Shown here in pieces: positions 1 through 7,724 of a stretch of 19,540 nucleotides of DNA. How positions within the stretch are numbered: the first letter of the stretch is position 1; every line of letters starts with the position of its first letter. Below the pieces are notes generated by a model that had not been told where the DNA came from, made no database searches, and was given only the letters and a program-made list of their open reading frames with translations. Both the position numbers and the translations under genes were made by a program. The stretch comes from Chrysochromulina tobinii (taxonomy: Eukaryota > Haptophyta > Prymnesiales > Chrysochromulinaceae), in NCBI GenBank assembly GCA_001275005.1, contig JWZX01003223.1, positions 1 through 19,540 of the forward strand, in the 5' to 3' direction.

Positions 1-505
1 CGTCACTGACCTCGCAGGGTTTCGTCATCTCTTTATTAGGCAACCAGAGGGTTTCGTCATTAGGGCTACCGGTCCGGATCTCGCCTAATATATAGCTCCG
101 TAAAATATAGGACGAGTATATAGTACGAAGCTCGAAGGGACGAAGCGTCGTATTAGTATTGCGCCCACGAGTCGAAGCCCTCGCCGCGCGGGCCCCGACG
201 CTCCGAGCTTGACCCGCACCGGACGAGCGCAAAGCCAAAGGGTTAGGGGAGTGGTCCGTCGGCTTCTCGCCGAATTCGTGAAATATTGAATTTTCCGTAA
301 AACGTAATCGGTTAACGTATATTCATAATTTTAATACGGCTAATTCGGCGCCATGTTTTAAACATCATGTTACTTGTTCGGTTAGTTCATGTGCGCGTGC
401 GACACAGCGACACAGATGTCGTTATTAGAGGGCCCATCATCCTTATACCGCTGTTTGGCGGAATCGGAATAGCGTCGCGAGAGCCCGGGTGCTCACAGGG
501 CTCTA
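1..505. other. 3' flank without a supported gene
   Basis: No reading frame here looks like a gene. The stretch is less GC-rich than the coding regions, with AT-rich patches around 88-125 and 280-375. It lies immediately downstream of the stop codon of the minus-strand EF-hand/Sfi1 gene, so part of it is probably that gene's 3' UTR. It contains a 13-bp exact direct repeat (AGGGTTTCGTCAT at 16-28 and 48-60) and a small palindrome, ATGTTTTAAACAT, near 354-366. No transposon ends or RNA gene were recognised. Confidence 0.5.
16..60. repeat. Pair of 13-bp direct repeats
   Basis: AGGGTTTCGTCAT occurs at 16-28 and again at 48-60, 32 bp apart start to start, in the non-coding flank. No function can be assigned. 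Confidence 0.6.
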
Positions 506-3500
506 CTAATCTAATGGCTCTAGTCCTTTGGGCCCGTGGGACAAGGGGCCCTTTTCAGGCAAGGTCGTGTTCCACGGCGCCGGGGCCGGCGCGTCGCCGA
601 CCCGGCGCGCTGAGTGCGCCTTGAGCGGGCGGAGCTCCGCTTTCTTGGTCGAGGGCACGGCGATCGCGTGAATCGGATTGGTGTGCGAGCTCAGCAGGGA
701 GTAGAGCGTCTCCTTGAGGAAGAAGCAGTGCTCCTCGAGCTCAGCAAAGCGAACCGCGAAGGCGTCCAGCTGCTCGTGTGCGCTGCGCGCCTCGATCTCG
801 CGCTGCGAGACCTCGGCCATCGTCTGGCGCGCATGCTTTAGCTGTAGCTGTTGCAGCTGGTGCATCTGCCGCTCCATCCGATGCGCGCTGCTCGAGAGCC
901 TCGCGCGCGCGTCGCGTAACTCCTCAGCGAGGGCCTGCTGTGCCGCGCGCGACCCTTCGAGCTGAGCCTCGAGGGCGGCGCCAAAGGAGCTCAGGGCGGC
1001 ACTGCCTCGAGAGGACGACGTGCCTTCGAGGCTGAGCTCCTCACCCTCCTCGGTCGACGACGGCGCGGCGGCGGGCGCGGCGGCGGCCGGCGGACGTCGC
1101 GCCCCAAGCGCCCCTCCTATGGCGCGCGGGGCTGCGGGCGGATGCGGCACGATGGTGGTGAGGGTCGAGGAGGAGGCGGAGGCGGCGGCGGCGACGGCGG
1201 AGGTGGCGGCGGCGGGCGGCTCGTCGAGCGTCTCTCGTCGGATGTCGTCCAGAGCCTCTTCGGCGCTCAGGCCACGCGCCGTCGCGGGCGCGCCGTGCAC
1301 GTGGAGGAGCAGCGATCGGGGCAGTGCCTGTGGAAGCACCACGTCGAGCGCCTCACCGAGCCAACCGACGCCTACCAGCCGGAGGTCCTCGACCAGCCAC
1401 TGCCTCTGCGCTACCTTCTGCTGGTACCGGTACAACGCCCTCCAGCGCCCGAAGATGAAGGCGAGAAAGGAGCTGAAGCAGGCCCGTGCGGCGCGCGCAA
1501 TGGTCCGCCTCTTGTCCACCAGGAAGGAGCGCCAGCCCTCCCACGCAAGGCTCTGCAGCCGATGGTGGAATCGGGCCGCCGCGCACGCGATGAGCTGCTG
1601 GCGCTCGATGTCGTTCCATGCCGCGATCCGATGCCATTGGTGCATGCATTTGAGCGCCACGTGAGCACGCATGCGCGCGAGCGCCTTCAGAGCAGTGCTC
1701 TCGCGCCGCGCATGCATCTGCCCCCTGTAGTCCGCCCACGCGAAGAAGTGGCTCGCGAGCATGCCCGAGGCCAAGACGCGAAGCGCGCGCCGACGGAGCG
1801 CGGCCGCACGCTGATCGCGTCGGACGAGGCTCCGCCACGGGTAGAAGTAGAAGGAGATCGTCTTGTGGGCCCACAGCGCGACAGCGCTCGCCACAGCGCC
1901 CCGCCGGCGCCCCGCGCGATCTCGAGCGATCTCGCGCCATGCGCGGATCACCGCCGCGCTGAGCTGAGCAGCGAGCTTGCCTATGAGGGTCGCGGCGCTC
2001 TCGTGAAGGTACCTGCGGAGTTCGTACACGGCACGCCAGCGGCTCCACGCGCGCATCTGCGGCCCGTGCCGGAGCCAATGGCCGGCCGCCTGCGAGAGCA
2101 GCCGCTTCGACGCGTCGACGGCCGTGAGCCATTGTGCGTAGGCCTTGGCCAGGTGCCGATGGCGCCAGGCGCGCACCTGTGGGGAAGAGGGGATGGCGCC
2201 GTGGTGAGCACTTGCATGCTGGAGCAGATGCCGATGGCGCCAGGCGCGCACCACGCGTGAGATCGTCGCTTGGCGCTCGCGTTCTCGGTGTCGGGAGGTC
2301 GTGAGGAGCTGGCGCTGCAGCTGGTTCACCTTCTGCGTCAGGTCGTCGAGGGCCGCCTCGAGATTCGTCTGAGATTGCTCGGATTGGATCTGCACGACCT
2401 CGCCCACCGTCGCTTGGACCTGCATGCGCATTTGAGACGAGACCTCGGCGGCTGAGGCCGTCATGAGCTGCTGGAACTTCTCCTCCCTAATATGAAACTT
2501 CTCCTCCATCAGCTCGCTCCATGCCTCGCGCTCGCGTGCACGTACAGCCTCGCGCACATTGGAGACCCACGCACGGACGCACATGGCAAGCAGCCGGCCG
2601 GGTCCGATCGCATAGGCCACGCGCCTGATGAGGATGGTCATCAGAGGTCATCAGTGGTCATCAGTGGTCATCAGTGGTCATCAGTGGTCATCGGTGGTCA
2701 TCAGTGGTCCGATCGCATCGGCCACGCGCCGCAGCAGAGCTCGACGCTCCCTGTTGGCGCTTTCCCACACGCGAAAGAGCTTGTGCAGCATGGACCCCTG
2801 CCACCTGAGCACGAGCTGACGCGCCAGCTTGGCTGCGGCCTCCTCCCTCGCCGCCCTCGCTTCCTGCGACTTGGCCTGAAAGACATTCCAAGCGTCGAAG
2901 CTATGGACCAGGTACGAGCGAAGCATCCAATTCAGAGCCTTACGGAGCAGCGTCGCCTGGCGCGCCGCCTCGTGCCCCACCGCCTCGGCCCACGCGTAGA
3001 AGACGTCCGCCAGGATCCCCTTGAGGAGCTGCGTGAGGACGCGCCTCTGCAGCAACTTCGCCTTCGCGTACCGCGCTCCAAGCTCAGCCCATCGGATGAT
3101 GGCGGAGGCGAGCTCCAGGTGGAGCATGCGCGTCGTCGCGAGCGCGAGCACCTGCTCGCGCCCCTCGAGGAGCCTCTTCGTCTCCTCGACCCACATCTCG
3201 AAGCAGCTCGACAAGAGCCGGTGCTTCATGCGTGCGATCGCCCTGGTGGCGGCCTGACGCTGCTGCACGCCCTCGGCAATGAAGAGACGCCACCGACGCC
3301 AGATCATCGCGTACCTGATGAGGGAGGTCATCAGACGTCATCGGGTTGATGAGGGACGCAGACAGACGCCCTCTGCGCCTCGAGATCGTCGCAGTGATGA
3401 GAGAGGCCATCAGACGCCTTCAGCGCCGCCAGATCCTCTCGCATACGTTTGGTTCATCCAGTGTCGGATTGTACGCTGCAATACGTCCCTGCTCTTGTGG

Positions 3501-4326
3501 ACATGAGCCTGCGAGCGAGCGGCGGCGGCGGCAGTGCGCGAGGAGCGCGGGTGGGACGCACCGTCGTCAGCTCCCATGGTGAGGTCCAAGCGGCTGAACG
3601 TACCGTCGTCAGCGCCAGAGTCTCAGCCGATGCATGCGAGCGAGCTCACAAGGCGCCCAACAGGGCGCCCATCAGGGCGCCCAATAGCGACGCCCAATAG
3701 CGGCGATAGCGGCGGCGGTGCGCGCATGCCACGGCGCGTGCAGGGCGGGCGGAGCGGGCTGGGCGTGTGCGCCGCACCTTCCAGCCGTCGAAGGCGAAGG
3801 CAACCCATTTGTGCTTCCAACGGCGCAGCGTCAGATTCACCTTGCGTTGCTTCTCACGCTCGGCCCCGAGCACGAAATGATCGAGGTGCTGCTCGACCAC
3901 TTGCAGCCGCTTCTCGAGCTGTTGGTTGTAGCGGAACGTGTTCATCACGCCCCTGAGCAGGCGGCGCAGCAGCTCCTCGATCAGCGGATCGATCTTAGTG
4001 CTCGTGTACCCGCTCAGCAAGGAAAGGTCGATTGAATCGAGCAACGGATCGCGACGCCAGTCGGACTTGTCGCGATTCTGATCGCCGAAGCGGTCGACCA
4101 GCTCCACCCACGCCTCGGTCGACACGTCGAAGCCGAGCGGCTGGGCGGTGGACGCATACTCGCCATGGGTCAGCACATTGTTGCGGTTGACGTCCATGAG
4201 CGTGAGCAGCGAGACGAGAAGGCCTTTCGCACCGCCCTCGCCACCAGCACCGACGCTCGGATGGAGTATGGGAGGTAGGTGCCTCCTCCGGTGAGAAGGC
4301 AGGCGCCGCCGAAGGCTCGGTGGCAT
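506..4326 (-). CDS. EF-hand plus Sfi1-like repeat coiled-coil protein, five exons
   Basis: Inferred exons in transcription order are 4326-3778, 3508-3447, 3314-2730, 2624-2252 and 2176-506 (stop TAG). Together they give about 1079 residues in one uninterrupted frame. Near the N-terminus is a canonical EF-hand loop (residues 45-56, DVNRNNVLTHGE), then coiled coil. Next comes a long array of helices ending in F/L-x-x-W, for example AFAFDGWK, SCFEMWVEE, DVFYAWAEA, HSFDAWNVF, HFFAWADY and LAWEGWRSF. This spacing is typical of Sfi1-type centrin-binding repeats. A coiled-coil insert lies near plus 2290-2520. An Ala/Pro/Ser-rich linker and a Gln/Leu-rich coiled coil close the protein. Known Sfi1 proteins bind centrin at centrosomes and basal bodies, so a centriolar role is inferred. 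The 5' end is uncertain: the longer frame opens at a GTG (4383), 4326 is its first ATG, and an upstream exon is possible. Four introns are described separately; three carry exon duplications. Confidence 0.8.
2177..2251 (-). other. Intron D, GT-AG, 75 nt, exon duplication at its 5' end
   Basis: On the minus strand the intron starts GTGCGCGCC and ends with a pyrimidine-rich acceptor, CCCCTCTTCCCCACAG. Its first 23 nt are identical to the first 23 nt of the next exon; 27 nt match with one mismatch. Removing it deletes one of two VRAWRHRHL peptides and keeps phase 0. It contains no in-frame stop, so the open frame also runs through it. The Sfi1 repeat spacing is more regular without it, which favours splicing, but an in-frame coding insertion cannot be excluded from sequence alone. 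Confidence 0.65.
2625..2729 (-). other. Intron A, GC-AG, 105 nt, introner-like with internal minisatellite
   Basis: The intron begins GCGCGTGG and ends CCTCATCAG on the minus strand. The 25-bp segments at 2706-2730 and 2601-2625 are identical except for one base. The two flanking frames end and begin with near-identical peptides (RRVADAIGP and RRVAYAIGP). The unspliced frame hits a stop inside the intron, and splicing restores RRVAYAIGPGRLL. The end point giving an AG acceptor forces a GC donor. The interior is a 10-bp tandem repeat followed by the same terminal hairpin seen in introns B and C. Confidence 0.8.
2641..2710. repeat. 10-bp minisatellite, seven units, inside intron A
   Basis: The unit TCAGTGGTCA (plus strand) is repeated seven times, 2641-2710, with three single-base variants (units at 2641, 2691 and 2701). 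In transcript sense the unit is a permutation of ACTGATGACC, which is close to the 5' arm of the terminal hairpin (CTGATGACC). The array therefore probably arose by expansion of that arm. Confidence 0.9.
3315..3364 (-). mobile_element. 50-nt introner-like element, copy 2
   Basis: This is the last 50 nt of intron B on the minus strand, differing from copy 1 at five positions, four of them in the first 11 nt. It has the same terminal hairpin (CTGATGA, CCTCCC, TCATCAG) and the same orientation relative to transcription, in an unrelated gene on the opposite strand. Confidence 0.75.
3315..3446 (-). other. Intron B, GT-AG, 132 nt, double introner-like insertion
   Basis: The donor follows AACCAAAC (GTATGCGAG) and the acceptor is CCTCATCAG before GTACGCG. 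Splicing joins the exons as HWMNQTYAMIWRRW, which continues the Sfi1-type repeat; unspliced, the frame stops within the intron. The intron start (about 35 nt) resembles the downstream exon start with several mismatches and gaps. A third, more degenerate copy of the same segment lies in the middle (about 3365-3394). The last 50 nt (3315-3364) match intron C at 45 of 50 positions. Confidence 0.8.
3447..3508 (-). other. Short 62-nt exon of the EF-hand/Sfi1 gene
   Basis: This exon lies between introns B and E and encodes AHVHKSRDVLQRTIRHWMNQ plus two bases of the next codon. It was found by splicing logic: a CGCTCGCTCGCAG acceptor on one side, a GTATGC donor on the other, and phases that match both neighbours. 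The peptide continues the helix-W pattern of the protein. Confidence 0.7.
3509..3777 (-). other. Intron E, ordinary GT-AG, 269 nt
   Basis: On the minus strand the donor follows AAG in FAFDGWK (AAG|GTGCGG) and the acceptor is CGCTCGCTCGCAG before GCTCATG. Phase is 0 on both sides. Unlike introns A-D, its start does not resemble the following exon. It contains a 12-bp tandem repeat near 3652-3690 and two copies of a 12-bp repeat (ACCGTCGTCAGC, plus strand, at 3560 and 3602). Confidence 0.7.
3652..3690. repeat. 12-bp tandem repeat, about three units, in intron E
   Basis: The plus-strand unit GGGCGCCCAACA is repeated about three times with small changes, followed by a more diverged partial unit (GCGACGCCCAATA). 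If left unspliced it would encode Leu/Gly/Ala repeats before a stop, which supports its being intronic. Confidence 0.7.
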
Positions 4327-4400
4327 CGTAGGCCGGCATTGGACTGCCGGGACGCTCCTGAGCCGTCCGCTCCGAGCCTCCACATGTGAATGAAGTGTGA

Positions 4401-6026
4401 ATGATGAAATACAAAATCCCGGAGGCGCCCGTAACGGCTCTCCAAGGAGTCCGCTCCCGCAGGATTCCCCTCAGTCCACCTGTTCTACCGAAGTTATTCA
4501 CGAAGTTGGCAAAAATAGGAATGCCGACAGATTCGATTGTCGCCACGGCGGCGGCCTCGGCTGCGCTATTCGCGGCTGCGGACGAGGCCATCTTTGGTCC
4601 GTCGAGGCCTCTGCGGCGACTCCAGGAAGCGACGGCGCCTGAGCCCGTGCCCACAGAGCCGTCCAGTGCACCACTGCCCTCCATCCACGGCGACGTGCCC
4701 ACGCTGCCCTACTTTGGCTCGCTGCTCAACGACCTAGAGTCACCCGGCGGCCTATACGCGGCAGCGTCCGCCGTTGCGCGCACCGTCGGCACCCACAAGG
4801 AGCTCATCATGATGGCCACTGGGCCCGACAAGACGTCGGTGCAGATGACCAACAATTCGCTCGTGTCGCTCGGCCGGCTCGGGCTGCGCCCGCACGTGAT
4901 GCTGCTCGCGGACCAATGGACGACGTGCGAGAACATGCTGCGCGCGAAGCACTGCTATTGGAGCAGCCGCATGCTGCGCGCCCAGCCGAGTGACTCGCTC
5001 CTCAATCGCCAGTTCTGGAAGGGCTGGCGCTTCCCCTTTTACTACCTCAAGAAGAAGTACATGTTTGAGCTCGTGCGCCTCGGCTTCGCCGTGCTACAGG
5101 TGGACACGGACACGGTTTGGATGCACGACCCATTCGCGATGCTCCGGCTCATGACGCGCTCGTCACTGATCGCCATGCGCGACGTCGGCCTCGCCAACGC
5201 GGGCATCGTGTACGCGCGCCCGGGCGTCTGATTGCCTCTCTCATCAACCCTATGACGTCTGATGACCTCCCTCATCAGGTACGCGCGCCCGGGCGTCGCC
5301 GCGCTGCAGCTGCTCGGCGAATGCGCCTGGCGCATCCAGATGATGACCAACTGGCCGGAGGTTGTGCCGCGTCTGGTGCGCTTTGCGCAGACGCCCCCCT
5401 TTTACGCCAACTCGGACGACCAGACCCTCCTCAACGACGTCATCGTCTCTGCCGTCCTGGCCAACCGCAGCTTCCTTGGCTCCACGGCTCGCTTCGAGGC
5501 GAAGAACCGATACAACCCATACGGCCTCGACTGGGACAAGCAACCCGAATCGCGAGAGGAGGGGCAACAGATGCGCAGGATGTGGAGGCAAAGCAAATGG
5601 GTTTCCGTTCCCATCCCTTGGGCCTCGAAGGCGGACCCAGCCGCGTGCGCGGCGGCGCGCGCCGCCGCCGCCGGCGTCGTGAATAAGAAGTCGGACGCAT
5701 GCCCGCCACAGACGACACGGTACGTGCTGCTGCCGGTGGCGAACACGGACGATCACGTGGGGCTCGCTGGCCGCACGCTGTTCGCGCACCTGCCGTTTGC
5801 GCCCGGGAGTGCGATCACGCACCTGACCGCCGCGCGGGGCTTCTCCTCCAAGGTGAGTGCGCTCCAACGTATCCAGGCCTGGCACCCCGATGCCGACCAG
5901 TGGGGCGGCCATGGTGCCGAGGCTTTCGAGGCCGTCCATGCCAAGGCCCGCGGTGGTGGCGGCAAGGGCGGCGGCAAGGGCAGCGGCAAGGGAGGCGGCA
6001 AAAAGTCTATTCTCAACACGCGCTGA
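4401..6026 (+). CDS. PF03407-type nucleotide-diphospho-sugar glycosyltransferase, two exons
   Basis: Exons 4401-5209 and 5279-6026 give 518 residues. The family hallmark KYMFELVRLGFAVLQVDTDTVWMHDPF is present, with the metal/nucleotide-sugar-binding DxD at D235-D237. A downstream NSDDQTLLNDVI segment resembles the conserved DQ-x-x-N region of the family (related to plant GT77 enzymes such as RGXTs). Such enzymes transfer sugars in the Golgi; donor and acceptor cannot be read from sequence. ATG 4401 directly follows an in-frame TGA. ATG 4521 (MPTDSIVATAAASAALF, mildly hydrophobic) is an alternative start. No clear signal peptide or anchor is visible, which is unusual for a Golgi enzyme and hints at a missing 5' exon. 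The C-terminus is a Gly/Lys-rich tail (about 5950-6005). Without removing intron C the frame ends at a TGA at 5229. Confidence 0.85.
5210..5278 (+). other. Intron C, GT-AG, 69 nt, introner-like
   Basis: A 19-bp segment starting GTACGCGCGCCC occurs exactly at 5210-5228 (intron start) and 5279-5297 (exon start). The intervening 50 nt (5229-5278) begin with an in-frame TGA and end CCCTCATCAG. The only GT-AG solution within the duplication is 5210-5278. Its removal yields GIVYARPGVAALQ in a continuous glycosyltransferase frame. The 50-nt insert matches the end of intron B in the neighbouring gene. Confidence 0.88.
5229..5278 (+). mobile_element. 50-nt introner-like element, copy 1
   Basis: This is the non-duplicated part of intron C. 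It matches 3315-3364 on the minus strand at 45 of 50 positions. Its ends carry a related inverted motif (CTGAT ... ATCAG, the first C belonging to the duplication). The final 20 nt form a perfect hairpin: stem CTGATGA, loop CCTCCC, stem TCATCAG. The element supplies a pyrimidine tract and a CAG acceptor in this orientation. Confidence 0.75.
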
Positions 6027-6301
6027 GACGCTGCGCGCAGACGCCTCCAGACCGCGTGCCTTAGGAGATCCCGTGATAACAGGACTGTAGAGAGGTGCTG
6101 GTCGGTCGGAATAGGACGTTAATACTTTTAGGCACACACCCCACCTGTGACATCAGCTCTGGCAAAGCCGACAGTGCAACAGCGAGCTCCGAACAGGCGA
6201 TGAGAAAAAGCTTTGTTAGTATCCGCTGACAGCACCCTCTAAACAAACCTTATTACAGTTCCGCCGAAATCTACCCCGCTCTCTATCTACTGCAAAATAG
6301 T

Positions 6302-6343
6302 CGTGCAATGGCGTGCAATGGCGTGCAACGTCGTGCAATGGCG
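6302..6343. repeat. 10-bp tandem repeat, four units
   Basis: The unit CGTGCAATGG is repeated four times in tandem (CGTGCAATGG, CGTGCAATGG, CGTGCAACGT, CGTGCAATGG) in the non-coding interval downstream of the glycosyltransferase gene. No function is apparent. Confidence 0.75.
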
Positions 6344-6409
6344 GACCAAGTTTTGAATGAGCGATGTTTGTGCTGCCCCTCTTCTTCTGCCCGCTAGCTT
6401 TGCCAGCTC

Positions 6410-6744
6410 CATACACGCATACAGCGCGGCAGCCGCCACCGATGTATTGGCAAGTCACTGGAACACATCGCCAACGAGTGCGACAAATTTCAGCAACGGC
6501 ATCAGGCCAAGCAGCACCGGCAAGCAGTCATCGAAGCTGGTCGGCAGGTGCGATGGCAAGTGCAAGAGCAATCCGTCGCGGAAGCACTTGCAACCAAGCA
6601 CTTCTTGATCTCATCTTCCACGAGCACCACGACAGCAGTCGTGTCTTCTTCGCACTGCTCGCAAACCAGCGTATGTGCGAGGCTCATCGACAGTGCCGCA
6701 CGCCCGGTGGTTTTGGTGACTACTGCAGGGGGCACATTGGATAG
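6410..6744 (+). pseudogene. Possible decayed or frameshifted coding remnant
   Basis: One frame gives a charged, Gln-rich helical stretch (HRCIGKSLEHIANECDKFQQ, then more Arg/Gln/Ala-rich residues to about 6600). A second frame continues as LLDLIFHEHHDSSRVFFALL and a Cys/His-rich segment (CEAHRQC ... GDYCRGH) to a stop at 6742-6744. Neither has a good start, and a shift of one frame is needed near 6600 to join them. No family was recognised. It may be a gene fragment, a gene with a missed intron, or chance. Confidence 0.2.
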
Positions 6745-6870
6745 TGGGAGCACCAGAGCTGCGGCAGACACGACCGGCGCCCACATGAGTGAGCTGTCGG
6801 TGATGGACGACGCGACGCGCACACTGCTTCGGTGATGAACGCGAGCTGATGACAGGCACGACCTTTTCAA

Positions 6871-6906
6871 CTGTGAGTTGGTGCGTAAGTACGCACCGGC
6901 TCACAG
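6871..6906. repeat. 36-nt inverted repeat (hairpin)
   Basis: The stem CTGTGAG ... CTCACAG is followed inwards by GGTGCGTA ... TACGCACC, with only a TT/GG mismatch between the two parts and a 2-nt AG loop. Copies of GAGCTGATGA lie on both sides, at 6843-6852 and 6922-6931. It may be a small folded RNA, a cruciform, or a miniature element; no gene is assigned. Confidence 0.7.
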
Positions 6907-7724
6907 CCGTTACACAGAGCTGAGCTGATGATAACTCCCCACCGAGGAGACCCGGGTTACCGGATTCCCCCGTTTTTGCACACAGGGGGGGCCGGTGTGG
7001 GAAGGGTGTGGGGTCGAACCCTAAGAAAGCAAAGTGGTTTCGCCTCACCTGCCAGCCCTTACGAACGATGGTGCCAACACGATATTTACTGGGCGGGAGC
7101 CCCACGCTCAGGATCTGAGAGAGCCACCACCTCTTGGAGACCACGAGACGGTCAGATCGAGTTTTCGGCATTGTGTGTGTGGTTCTCGACTTCATCTCGT
7201 TGATCTCGTCGGAGGTATTTCCTGATTTGTCAGACCCGCCGTCGGAGATGTGTGCCTGGTCTCTGATGAACGTTATCGAATGAACGTATCGCCGGTTCGC
7301 GATCGCACGTTACATCCCACGTGTCTCGGCGTGCTCCCGTCCAGAAGGTCCCGTCGTGATTGAGTATGGTGCGACCCAGCAACCGGGGGCCGGCGGGACG
7401 CGACGTCGCGAGTACTAACTGAGTATACATGTACATTCAACATTGCACTCACGCTTAGCTGTAAAGTGTAATACGTCGTGGCCTTATTTCGATAAGTCAC
7501 TCCGCTGGGACGATGTCCGCCTCCGGGGACCGGGGACTCGGGTCCAACAGCTAACTAAAATACTACACTCTCCAAACCGACCAAAGTCGCCTCCACAAGG
7601 TGGATGGCAGCGCTTGACTGGCCGCTGCTGCGTACAAAACAGCGGCCCGCGGGGCGTTCTTAACCATGCGGGATCTCATGCCTCGCGACCTCGACTCGAC
7701 TCACGTCTAGAACAGCGCCTGTTC

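Larger units (their letters stand above)
6027..7724. other. Gene-poor interval between two genes
   Basis: About 1.7 kb without a supported gene. It should contain the 3' ends of the glycosyltransferase and lipase transcripts, which converge here. It holds a 10-bp tandem repeat (6302-6343), a possible coding remnant (6410-6744) and a strong hairpin (6871-6906) flanked by 10-bp direct repeats. Frames in 6900-7700 are short and lack recognisable domains. A G-rich patch lies at about 6983-7015. Confidence 0.5.

Noticed and set aside
1142-2260. 372-codon open frame on the plus strand
   Set aside because: It is antisense to the Sfi1-repeat exons, has no domain and unnatural composition; it stays open because of high GC.
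2641-2710. Short regular repeats resembling a CRISPR array
   Set aside because: The units are 10 bp, contiguous, without spacers, and lie inside a eukaryotic intron; they are a minisatellite.
3995-4702. Minus-strand open frame with a protein-like stretch (around MASSAAANSAAEAAAVATIE)
   Set aside because: Its upstream half is antisense to the glycosyltransferase N-terminus and its downstream half is out of frame with the EF-hand exon; the two supported genes explain the region better.
5250-6137. 295-codon minus-strand open frame
   Set aside because: It is antisense to the second exon of the glycosyltransferase, with no recognisable domain.
7005-7025. GGGTCGAACCC, resembling a tRNA T-arm or pol III B box
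   Set aside because: It lacks one T of the consensus, and no matching A box, acceptor stem or anticodon arm could be found upstream.
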